Assembly (NCBI GenBank): GCA_030605285.1
Contig: JAUWIQ010000091.1
Span: 1-7,366, forward strand
Origin: Planctomycetota bacterium
Lineage (GTDB): Bacteria; Planctomycetota; Planctomycetia; Pirellulales; UBA7805
Direction of reading: 5' to 3'
DNA: 7,366 nt
Positions 1 through 6,353 of the stretch are shown here, piece after piece. How positions within the stretch are numbered: the stretch's first letter is position 1; each line of letters begins with the position of its first letter. Below the pieces are notes generated by a model. It was not told the DNA's origin. It did no database searches and was given only the letters and a program-made list of their open reading frames with translations. Made by a program: the position numbers and the translations under genes.

Positions 1-401
1 AAACTGGGTGCCCGATAGGAAGTCACGGCAACACCGATATTGTCTTGGAGGACATCCCGTGATCGCTTCAAGTCCTCGCGAAACTCTGCGGGTTTCTGTG
101 AATAGGTTAAGCGATGCCAGTAACTATGTGAACCAATTTCATGGCCTCGCCGGTGAAGTTCCCGTATCAGCTTGGGATATCGATCTCCGACCCACCCCAA
201 GACAAAAAAAGTAGCTCGTACGCCTGCAACGTCTAGCATGTCGGCAATGCAAAGTGTATTCGCTTCGACGCGGCTTTCAAAATCTGGCCATCGTTTGCGA
301 GCCACATCCTGCTCGAACGCAGAAACCTGAAAATAGTCTTCTACGTCTACCGTAAACGCATTGCGAAGATTCTCAGCGCGGGAATCCATCGGGGCAGGCA
401 T
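1..401 (-). CDS. Polysaccharide deacetylase, PEP-CTERM/XrtA-locus type (N-terminal part, cut by window edge)
   Basis: Only the first 133 codons are present; the gene runs off the left edge. The translation begins MPAPMDSRAENLRN and then shows FTVDVEDYFQV (residues 16-26), the signature start of the NodB-fold deacetylases found in exopolysaccharide loci with exosortase/PEP-CTERM systems. D19 and D22 match the first metal/catalytic motif, HSYWH (92-96) is the second metal-binding histidine motif, and YRAPSF (from 129) is the third motif, at which the window ends. The family removes N- or O-acetyl groups from extracellular polysaccharide. The start ATG lies 2 bases after the stop of the sugar transferase gene, so the two are surely co-transcribed and probably translationally coupled. 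A second in-frame ATG four codons later (387-389) is an alternative start; neither has a strong Shine-Dalgarno. The family assignment is very secure, the exact substrate is unknown. Confidence 0.9.
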   Translation of the reverse strand, partial: MPAPMDSRAENLRNAFTVDVEDYFQVSAFEQDVARKRWPDFESRVEANTLCIADMLDVAGVRATFFVLGWVGDRYPKLIRELHRRGHEIGSHSYWHRLTYSQKPAEFREDLKRSRDVLQDNIGVAVTSYRAPS

Positions 402-403
402 TT

Positions 404-1423
404 CTAGGTCGTCGGCAACCGGTCCACTGATCCGGAATCTGGATCATTGGCTCCGGAAACACGGGTATCCCGATCGGCAGCATCCTCAGCCACCAAGGTT
501 TCAACACCTGAGGCTTGGCTACAACGTTCAGAAACTTCTAGTTTAGCACCTTTCGTCGTGGCCGCGGATTTTTCGACCAACTCATCGAGCGAGACACTTT
601 GACCACTACGGGTTTGCTCAACCTCGCTATTTTCCGCCCCCTTTTGCCTGCCACCAAAAAATAATCCGCCGGCTCGCTTGCGCCTCTGGGCACCACTAGA
701 TGATTCCTCGAGACAGGAGCTTAGCCCCACCCAATTTGCGACATCCGCAGAACGAAAGCCAAGCATCTTCATCGCCGTACAAATAGTAATTTTCAGATCT
801 AGCAGGAAACCACTGAGATCAACATATTTTAAATCGAGTTCCAGCTTTTTACGCACGCTTTCCAAATCGCTGTCCGGGGGCAGAATGATTTGTGCTAACC
901 CTGTAATCCCAGGCTTCACACTCAACCGCCCAACATAGCCGGGTATCTCTCTTGCAAGAAACTGGGTGAACTCGGGTCTTTCCGGACGGGGTCCAATCAA
1001 AGACATTTCGCCTGTCAATACATTGAACAGTTGTGGAAGCTCATCCAGATGAGAGGCCCGCATGAATTTACCCAAAGCTGTAACGCGAGGATCCGAAATA
1101 CCCGAAGTCCAAACAGGACCGCTGCTTGCTTCCGCATCGTTGGACATCGTCCTGATTTTGTAAACAGTAAATACATCTCCCCCAAACCCGACACGAGTCT
1201 GCCGATAAATCCCCGGGCCACGCGATGTCAACTTGGTCAAAATGACTAACCCGACCATGAAAGGCAATGCCAACATCATCAGGAAAAAGCTCGCCAGCGG
1301 GCCGAGCCAACTGAATCTGCTGAAATAAGGGGCCGGCACAGGCACACTGCGACCCAAACCGACCCACTGGCTCGGGTCCTCTGGCAATTCCTGAGATTCT
1401 TCCCGCACGGGTGGCGTTCTCAT
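404..1423 (-). CDS. Polyprenyl-phosphate sugar-1-phosphate transferase (bacterial sugar transferase family) with C-terminal extension
   Basis: A 339-residue protein of the bacterial sugar transferase family (WcaJ/PglC-like monotopic phosphoglycosyl transferases), which load the first sugar-phosphate onto the undecaprenyl-phosphate carrier at the inner membrane. Visible landmarks: a basic/proline-rich lead, a single hydrophobic helix at about 39-65, KIRTM at 89-93, the catalytic Asp-Glu pair in DELPQLFNVL (D127, E128), SLIGPRPERPEF at 141-152 and KPGITGLAQI at 170-179. It has only one membrane segment, so it is the short form without the N-terminal multi-TM module. The core ends near residue 223; the last 116 residues are polar, low-complexity and unlike the family. 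The reading frame is open 55 codons further upstream, but that stretch looks non-coding (Cys/Phe-rich, no homology sign), so I chose the ATG at 1421-1423, which directly precedes the conserved part. It is followed after 2 bases by the deacetylase gene. Confidence 0.9.
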   Translation of the reverse strand: MRTPPVREESQELPEDPSQWVGLGRSVPVPAPYFSRFSWLGPLASFFLMMLALPFMVGLVILTKLTSRGPGIYRQTRVGFGGDVFTVYKIRTMSNDAEASSGPVWTSGISDPRVTALGKFMRASHLDELPQLFNVLTGEMSLIGPRPERPEFTQFLAREIPGYVGRLSVKPGITGLAQIILPPDSDLESVRKKLELDLKYVDLSGFLLDLKITICTAMKMLGFRSADVANWVGLSSCLEESSSGAQRRKRAGGLFFGGRQKGAENSEVEQTRSGQSVSLDELVEKSAATTKGAKLEVSERCSQASGVETLVAEDAADRDTRVSGANDPDSGSVDRLPTT

Positions 1424-1773
1424 GACTTTGTAGAATAGAAAAAATATTGCCGGACAGGGCAAAGATGAGCGTCGAAAACAGTGACTATCCACAGGATAAC
1501 CGTACTGGCTACAGAGTTCAAATAATTTGTAGCAACCTTTCCAAATGACAGCGAAAACCGCACAACAACCCCCTCTAGGGAACCCCAACCAGCGGCCACT
1601 TTTGTGCGCGGTTTACTCAAGAAAGTAGCCAAAAACGAGCCAATTTGGAACATCTGGGCAATCCGAATTTGGAGCGTCGCCAAACTGCTAGTGGGGCCAA
1701 CTTCTTCCCCTCATTTCCCCTGCTATTGTTATAGGCCCCCTAATTGCACTGCTCAGCGACCCCACCTTTTCAG
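1424..1773 (-). other. 350-base gap inside the putative exopolysaccharide operon, G-rich on the transcribed-sense strand
   Basis: No convincing gene was found between the NusG-type gene and the sugar transferase. Right after the NusG stop, the minus strand carries four runs of four or five G within 57 bases (complement of C runs at 1760-1763, 1736-1740, 1717-1720 and 1707-1710). The inverted repeat GGGGCC/GGCCCC (1693-1698 and 1734-1739) encloses two of these runs. The rest is open in some frames, including the 55-codon upstream extension of the transferase frame and a Phe/Ser-rich 87-codon frame (1420-1683), neither of which resembles a protein. The length and structure suit a regulatory leader; that is inference. 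Confidence 0.5.
1493..1521 (-). promoter_or_regulatory. Possible sigma-70-type promoter for the sugar transferase gene
   Basis: On the minus strand there is TTGAAC (1516-1521), a 17-base spacer, then TATCCT (1493-1498). Each box matches the consensus at four of six positions. Transcription would begin near 1486 and give a leader of about 63 bases before the ATG at 1423. If real, it would let the transferase and deacetylase be expressed independently of the NusG-type gene. The call rests on box match and spacing only. Confidence 0.3.
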
Positions 1774-2334
1774 CTAAGGATCGATGTTTTCCAGCTGCCA
1801 GTCTTCAATGAGGACGGATGCACCCTGCTGCAAAAATTCAATCGCCACAACCAACCGCCGCTGTCCACGTCGTTGCTGCACAAAACCTTCTAACCCCAAA
1901 AGAGGTCCTGAACAGACCCGAACACGTGTCCCGGGTACGATACGCTCCTCTGGCGTAAGGGGTGCATCGGATTGAACCAGTTGCTGGATTTGACGAAGAT
2001 CGTGGACCAGTTGTGCAGTATCTGAAACTGGCAGGCAGCGACTTACACAGTTTGTAGTGACCGCCTGATAACGCTGTTCCTCATCAGCGGCAACAAACAC
2101 ATAACCTGGGAAAAGAGGTATAAAAGACTCGCGTACTCTCCCTGCAGCCGATCGTGTACGGCGTTTCACTACGGGGGCGTAGTGCGGAATTTGCAATTTT
2201 CGAAGTCGCCTACTGAGGTCTTTTTCGCGACGTGACTTGGTATACAGAACCCACCACGCGCGACTGCAATTCGTTGCGGGCGAGGAAAACAAGTCGGGGG
2301 GGAAAATATCTGGCTCTTTAGACAAAATAGGCAT
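1774..2334 (-). CDS. NusG-type transcription antitermination paralog (RfaH/LoaP/UpxY-like)
   Basis: A 186-residue protein with the two-domain layout of the NusG superfamily. The NGN domain spans about 26-115, beginning AWWVLYTKSRREKDLSRRL and containing PLFPGYVFV (73-81), a hallmark of the fold that binds the RNA polymerase clamp. A KOW domain follows at about 134-186 (VPGTRVRVCSGPLLGLEGFV and on to the C terminus). Housekeeping NusG normally sits beside secE and ribosomal protein genes; here the neighbours are a sugar transferase and a polysaccharide deacetylase, which marks it as a specialised paralog that keeps polymerase processive across a long polysaccharide operon. The 25-residue N-terminal tail before the NGN domain is unconserved in appearance. 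The ATG at 2332-2334 is supported by AGGATAGGGAG just upstream. Family membership is very secure; the regulon is inferred from position. Confidence 0.9.
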   Translation of the reverse strand: MPILSKEPDIFPPDLFSSPATNCSRAWWVLYTKSRREKDLSRRLRKLQIPHYAPVVKRRTRSAAGRVRESFIPLFPGYVFVAADEEQRYQAVTTNCVSRCLPVSDTAQLVHDLRQIQQLVQSDAPLTPEERIVPGTRVRVCSGPLLGLEGFVQQRRGQRRLVVAIEFLQQGASVLIEDWQLENIDP

Positions 2335-2345
2335 CTCCCTATCCT
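2335..2345 (-). promoter_or_regulatory. Ribosome binding site of the NusG-type gene
   Basis: On the minus strand AGGATAGGGAG abuts the ATG. The AGGA element ends 7 bases before the start codon, which is suitable spacing and fixes the chosen start. Confidence 0.6.
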
Positions 2346-2359
2346 ACTAAGTCCTTCGA

Positions 2360-2382
2360 GCTGATAAAATCGCAAAATCAGC
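2360..2382 (-). repeat. Inverted repeat in the leader of the NusG-type gene
   Basis: GCTGAT (minus strand, 2377-2382) and ATCAGC (2360-2365) form a 6-base-pair stem with an 11-base A/T-rich loop, 25 bases upstream of the start codon. An 8-base direct repeat, TTCGAGCT, is nearby (2355-2362 and 2409-2416). The hairpin may be a leader structure or chance. I saw no match to the ops/JUMPstart element, and no clear promoter, in the 173-base gap 2335-2507. Confidence 0.35.
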
Positions 2383-2461
2383 AGCAGGGCATTGAAATCG
2401 GGCCGATTTTCGAGCTAGCTGACCGTGCGGACTCCATTCTCCTGGGTGACATAAAACCCTT

Positions 2462-2485
2462 AAAAGCATCCGTACTTGTATGCTT
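2462..2485 (-). terminator. Weak candidate terminator after the large beta-helix gene
   Basis: On the minus strand, 22 bases past the stop codon of the large gene, AAGCAT and ATGCTT form a 6-base-pair stem around a 10-base loop. The 3' arm runs into TTTT, followed by AAGGGTTTT. The stem is AT-rich and the T tract short, so it would be inefficient; readthrough from the large gene into the NusG-type gene is possible. Confidence 0.35.
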
Positions 2486-2507
2486 AATCCCTAAGTGTCC
2501 GCCTGGA

Positions 2508-5500
2508 CTAGGATCCGAGTGCCGAGAGCAAAGCATCAAGCTGGACACCCGTACCTGCAGCCTGCAGGGCCACATTATCCGTGATGCGAAAATCCTCAAT
2601 GTCATCAAACAAGATATCGGCAAACCCAACTTGGTCCACAGTGCCCTGCAAAGAGAAATCCCCATAGAAGTCGCCCGCTTGATCGTAGTTGTCGCCAATC
2701 CGATAGATCGAATCGGTCTCGTAGTTCATGTTAGGGTTCACAATCGCATTGCCACGAACATCGAAGCCATCGCAAAAGACCTCTATGGACATGAGTCCCG
2801 GACTTTGACCAGCACCATGAATTGCATAGAAGCCCCCACTAATGAGGTTGTCCTGATAGATCAAATTCGTCACGGCAACATCCAAATCTCCCACGACGAG
2901 CTGGGTGCTGCCGTAACCATTGTTCGTCGTGTTTTCTGCTGCGAAGAGGCACGTATTGTTACGGATTATGAGATTTTCAGTCTGTTTGCCGCTGGGCGCC
3001 GTCACCTCAAAAATTCGCCACTCCATGTTGTAAATCAGGTTGTTTTCGATCACAACGTTCGACAACTCCTGGTCTGCAGGATTCACTTGAAACGCATAGC
3101 GCGCATTGCGAATCACATTGTTACGGAAAACAACGTTATCAATCGATGCTTCACGAGGAGTAATGAGTACTGCCGGACCATCCTGGGCAGCACACCATGC
3201 ATTTTCAATGATGTTACCCTCGACTAGAATATTGCCGCCAATCTTGAATTCGACGAGATTCTTGATTTGCCAGTTGGATCCATCGTATTCTGGATGCGGC
3301 GGAATGTCGCACTCAGGTTGACCTGCGTTCCAGCGATTCGGCTTGCTAATCAGATTGTTTCTGATCGTAATGTTCTGAGGATTGAATTCGGGATAGCGGT
3401 TACCCCAGCCCGCACCGCCGAACAGAACATTTTCTCCGGCAGCCTCCAGAAAATTGTTTTCGATGGTGTAGGGCCCTGTCCCTAAGACTGCCAGGAAGGC
3501 CTGCGTGTCGATACCCACCATGTGGATACCCGCCACATAGGAATTCGACAAAGTAATATTGGAACCGTTGGCATTAACACCTCTCTGAATCGACTGCGAT
3601 GTACTTCCGTGCAGATAGCAGCGGTCGATTGTTATGTTATCTGAAAATTCCTCGAGCACATTGGCGTATCGCCCCTCGCTGTAACCGAAGCGTACCAGGC
3701 TTGTGATCGCAGGAGCCGTGGAAATAATTTCGAGTCCCTCCAGACGATAATTGCTAGCGCCAAATTCAGCAGAGATCGTTACAGTTCTGCCATCCTGATC
3801 AGAAATTTTTGCCATCCATGGTGCATCGGATGGAGAAACCCTTCCTTGGGGCAGTAATGCGAAAGCACTCGTGCGAATCACGATCACCGCATCGCCTTGC
3901 TTTTTGGGAAGCTCAAAGTTTCCCAGATAGGTGGCGCCCGCTTCGAGCTCAATAATATCTCCGCTCTGGGCGTTTATCAGCGCTTCTTTAAAAGCAAGCG
4001 AATCGCCCGCCGCGATACGAAAGATAACACTGTCCATTCGGTTTAAAGTAACAATAACCGACGCCGAATCACTGAGCGATCCATCGCTAGCCTCCACGAT
4101 GATTCCCAGGGGTGATGTGGTATCGACATCCAGATCATCTGGATCGTTCACTAGGAGCTGATCGCCTTCCAAAGAGAACGCCGCGATGCCATCGTCGTCG
4201 AAATCGATATTCTTGAGAATACTATAGGAAAGGCTGTCACCCTCCGGATCACTGGCGCTCAAAGTCCCGACGATGGTCCCTGCGGCACTCTTCTCCTCAA
4301 TGTTGAAGTACTGATCGGCAATGCTGGGTGCAAGATTCTCTGGGGGTATCTCCGTGGCACTCTCTTCTTGCAACGGTCCGGCCAATGTGACAAACCCGTC
4401 CCCCTCCGGTGTGTCGCTACCCCCGTTCTCGGCATCGCCCCAGGCCACAATGCTGCCATCCTCCCGCAGCGCGGCAAAGGCCCGACCGTTGGTGAAGATC
4501 TGGGTGTAACCGCTCCCCTCAGGTGCGCCGCTGCCACCGTAGCCAGAGTGACCCCAAACAACGATGGAACCCTCCGCAGAGAGGGCCGCAAAGGCCCGCT
4601 GACTGGCAACCAGCTGGGTATATCCAGAATCAATGGGGCCTCCTGCGCCACCGTAATCGTCCTTTCCCCACGTGGCAATCGAGCCATCGGCATACAGGGC
4701 TGCAAAGGCAAGCTGACTGGGAACAACCTGGACAAAGCCAGCCCCCTCGGGCTCGCCGCTGCCACCTTTGTATTGGTTGCCCCAACTACGAAGCGAGCCA
4801 GCCGCGTCGATTGCTGTAAACGCATATCGATTGGACACAATATCGACATAGCCATCCTCTGCGGGAGTATTGCCGCCACCGTAGTTGCTTCCCCAGCTGG
4901 TAATGGAACCATCCGATTTGAGCGCGGAAAAAGCCCACTGGCTGGCAAAGATCTTCACATAACCCGCATCGGTTGGGGCGCCGATGCCACCATAGTCGGC
5001 ATCGCCCCAGGTGCTGATCGTGCCCCCGGCCCCAATCGCAGCAAAAGCATATTGGGTCGAGGCAATATCGGTAAATCCGCTACCGACCGGGGCGCCCTCG
5101 CCCCCATGGAGAGAACTTCCCCAACTGGCGATCGAACCCTCCGCAGAGAGTGCCGCAAAGGCTCGCTCATTGGAGAAAATCTTTGTGTAACCCAAATCGG
5201 TCGGGGCCCCACTGCCACCGCGATTGAGATCGCCCCAGGTGGTAATCAAACCCGCTTCGTCGAGAGCCGCAAACGCGCGACCCGTAGAAAAGATAGACGT
5301 ATAACCCGTACCAACAGGAGCCCCAATGCCTCCATAACTACTGATGCCCCAACTGGCGATCGAACCCGCTTCATCCAAAGCTGCAAAGGCACCCTCATTG
5401 GAAAAAATCCGCGTATAACCCTCCCCGACCGGGATCCCGCTCCCGGAGTTACTGTAGTGGCCCCAGGATGCGATCTCACCCTCGGAGGTGAGTGCGGCAA

Positions 5501-5861
5501 ACGCATACATGTTGCGGTATTCGCCGTCACCGCTCCCCAGACGACCCCCGCTGAAACTGACTGCAAAATCCGAATTCGGGACCCCTTGGACAGCCTTTGC
5601 AGTCCCTAAATCGAATGCGCTTGAATCCGACCCACCAAGTTCGCCAAGGATGGCAGGCGGATTGGCGTCGGCACTTGTAATGGCAGTCAGGGCGCTCCCC
5701 ATCTCTCCATTAAGAAGCTGCCTCTGCTCTAGCTGTTCGAGTTGGAGATGCCCATTGCGTAATGACCCATTGCATAATGATTTGTTCTTTTGATTTGGCG
5801 AGTATTTTTGAAGGGAGAAAAAATTTTGGACTTTTGTATTTAGCAAGTCTTTTTTTCGCAC
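2508..5861 (-). CDS. Giant secreted repeat protein: LEQRQLL motif, ten Trp-Gly repeats, cadherin-like domain, parallel beta-helix
   Basis: A 1117-residue protein, probably a surface or matrix protein. Residues 1-40 are basic and Asn/Lys-rich without a clear hydrophobic signal helix; LEQRQLLNGE at 44-53 resembles the N-terminal LEPRxLL-type motif of planctomycete extracellular proteins. Residues 118-498 hold ten repeats of about 38 residues (AFAALxxxGSIxxWG...GGxGAPxxxGYTxIFS), like short RCC1-type beta-propeller repeats. Residues 509-607 form a cadherin-like domain (APSIADQYFNIEE, SASDPEGDSLSYSI, EASDGSLSDSASVIVTL). From 612 to the C terminus there is a right-handed parallel beta-helix with ladders such as ITIRNNLIS, VVFRNNVIRN and VVIENNLIYN, as in pectate-lyase-like and carbohydrate-binding proteins; no catalytic set could be assigned. 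No PEP-CTERM or LPXTG anchor is seen at the C terminus. The start is GTG (5859-5861) with GGA about 10 bases upstream, a weak site. The next gene on this strand is the NusG-type gene, 173 bases away. Confidence 0.85.
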   Translation of the reverse strand: MRKKDLLNTKVQNFFSLQKYSPNQKNKSLCNGSLRNGHLQLEQLEQRQLLNGEMGSALTAITSADANPPAILGELGGSDSSAFDLGTAKAVQGVPNSDFAVSFSGGRLGSGDGEYRNMYAFAALTSEGEIASWGHYSNSGSGIPVGEGYTRIFSNEGAFAALDEAGSIASWGISSYGGIGAPVGTGYTSIFSTGRAFAALDEAGLITTWGDLNRGGSGAPTDLGYTKIFSNERAFAALSAEGSIASWGSSLHGGEGAPVGSGFTDIASTQYAFAAIGAGGTISTWGDADYGGIGAPTDAGYVKIFASQWAFSALKSDGSITSWGSNYGGGNTPAEDGYVDIVSNRYAFTAIDAAGSLRSWGNQYKGGSGEPEGAGFVQVVPSQLAFAALYADGSIATWGKDDYGGAGGPIDSGYTQLVASQRAFAALSAEGSIVVWGHSGYGGSGAPEGSGYTQIFTNGRAFAALREDGSIVAWGDAENGGSDTPEGDGFVTLAGPLQEESATEIPPENLAPSIADQYFNIEEKSAAGTIVGTLSASDPEGDSLSYSILKNIDFDDDGIAAFSLEGDQLLVNDPDDLDVDTTSPLGIIVEASDGSLSDSASVIVTLNRMDSVIFRIAAGDSLAFKEALINAQSGDIIELEAGATYLGNFELPKKQGDAVIVIRTSAFALLPQGRVSPSDAPWMAKISDQDGRTVTISAEFGASNYRLEGLEIISTAPAITSLVRFGYSEGRYANVLEEFSDNITIDRCYLHGSTSQSIQRGVNANGSNITLSNSYVAGIHMVGIDTQAFLAVLGTGPYTIENNFLEAAGENVLFGGAGWGNRYPEFNPQNITIRNNLISKPNRWNAGQPECDIPPHPEYDGSNWQIKNLVEFKIGGNILVEGNIIENAWCAAQDGPAVLITPREASIDNVVFRNNVIRNARYAFQVNPADQELSNVVIENNLIYNMEWRIFEVTAPSGKQTENLIIRNNTCLFAAENTTNNGYGSTQLVVGDLDVAVTNLIYQDNLISGGFYAIHGAGQSPGLMSIEVFCDGFDVRGNAIVNPNMNYETDSIYRIGDNYDQAGDFYGDFSLQGTVDQVGFADILFDDIEDFRITDNVALQAAGTGVQLDALLSALGS
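4044..4337 (-). other. Cadherin-like domain within the large secreted protein
   Basis: Encodes residues 509-606. The Asp-rich calcium-type motifs SDPEGD and DFDDDG and the terminal EASDGS...VIVTL strand pattern are typical of bacterial cadherin-like or dystroglycan-type domains. It links the Trp-Gly repeat region to the beta-helix and probably needs calcium for rigidity. Confidence 0.7.
4368..5504 (-). repeat. Ten tandem repeats of about 114 bases in the coding sequence (38-residue RCC1-like units)
   Basis: The AFAAL-type start of each unit falls at residues 120, 158, 196, 234, 272, 310, 347, 385, 423 and 461, so the period is exactly 38 residues except one unit of 37 (the sixth). Each unit carries an invariant Trp-Gly and a Gly-Gly pair and ends in GYT/GFV plus a hydrophobic strand. 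At the DNA level many units share segments such as the complement of TGGCGATCGAACC, which shows growth by tandem duplication followed by divergence. Classical RCC1 repeats are 50 residues or longer, so these are unusually short. Confidence 0.85.
5751..5780 (-). repeat. 15-base in-frame tandem duplication near the N terminus of the large protein
   Basis: CCCATTGCGTAATGA (5751-5765) and CCCATTGCATAATGA (5766-5780) lie back to back with one mismatch. They encode the paired pentapeptides SLCNG and SLRNG at residues 28-37, just before the LEQRQLL motif. It looks like a recent replication slippage event, so the length of this segment may vary between strains. Confidence 0.8.
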
Positions 5862-5940
5862 TTATTTCTATTCCAATCTTTTCTTTGAGGTGATCCGCAG
5901 GGGTTCGCGTTCCACGAAATTGCGCGACCTCTTGAAACGC

Positions 5941-5969
5941 GATAAACGCGCGTTTAGCAGGCAAGACAA
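5941..5969 (-). promoter_or_regulatory. Possible promoter with overlapping palindrome for the large secreted-protein gene
   Basis: Minus-strand TTGTCT (5964-5969), a 17-base spacer and TTTATC (5941-5946) give a weak sigma-70-like pair with a leader of about 70 bases. The perfect 14-base palindrome TAAACGCGCGTTTA (5943-5956) overlaps the -10 box, and its half AAACGCG recurs directly at 5935-5941. This arrangement would suit a repressor operator, but both promoter boxes are poor matches. Confidence 0.25.
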
Positions 5970-6106
5970 AATGTGCGTGCGAGGCAACCAAAACGCCGAA
6001 GCGAATGGGCCCACTGGGGATTAGAGTGGTAGCGTTCGGAAAATAGTCACTGCATTAGTCGTGATTCCGAATTTTGAGGAAGGAAAATTAACCAACCCGG
6101 CCCACA

Positions 6107-6142
6107 GTCATCAGCCCTTCTTAGAAAGGCCCCAGTGATGAC
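6107..6142. repeat. Compound inverted repeat in the spacer
   Basis: GTCATCA (6107-6113) pairs with TGATGAC (6136-6142), and within it CCTT (6116-6119) pairs with AAGG (6126-6129) around a 6-base loop. No T tract follows on either strand, so it is not a standard intrinsic terminator. Confidence 0.5.
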
Positions 6143-6291
6143 AAAACAAGTAACTTTCACCTTCAACGGTTTGGCACCGTAAAAGATGCGACTCGTTTTC
6201 TTGATAACATAAGTACGTTTTCTGGGCAAGAAAAATGGTACTTCTATCGATAATAAAAAATTTTATCCCATGCGACAGCAACCAATTGACA

Positions 6292-6353
6292 CTGGGATGC
6301 GCAGGAAAATTGTCCCTGTGCGTAATTATCGCATAGAAACTCGGTGATCCCAG
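6292..6353. repeat. Nested inverted repeats, possible structured RNA or protein-binding site
   Basis: The outer arms CTGGGAT (6292-6298) and ATCCCAG (6347-6353) are perfect. Directly inside the left arm, GCGCAGG (6299-6305) pairs with CCTGTGC (6315-6321), allowing one G-U pair, with a 9-base loop. TGCG/CGCA (6319-6322 and 6330-6333) could form an alternative to the inner stem. Confidence 0.4.

Noticed and set aside
1424..1588. Longer start for the sugar transferase (55 more residues)
   Set aside because: The added residues are Cys/Phe-rich without family resemblance, and a promoter-like pair lies inside the stretch.
2631..3227. A 198-codon plus-strand frame opposite the beta-helix region
   Set aside because: Antisense of the Asn-rich beta-helix ladders; no recognisable protein features.
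4259..4948. A 229-codon frame on the minus strand inside the large gene
   Set aside because: A different frame of the same repeats, rich in Arg and Pro, without its own start site or fold signs.
4368..5504. Regular repeats that might be a CRISPR array
   Set aside because: Units are 114 bases, diverged and continuously coding with no separate spacers.
4368..5609. A 413-codon open frame on the plus strand, opposite the repeat region
   Set aside because: It is the antisense shadow of the 114-base repeats, whose lack of antisense stops is copied ten times; the minus-strand frame has the real domain pattern.
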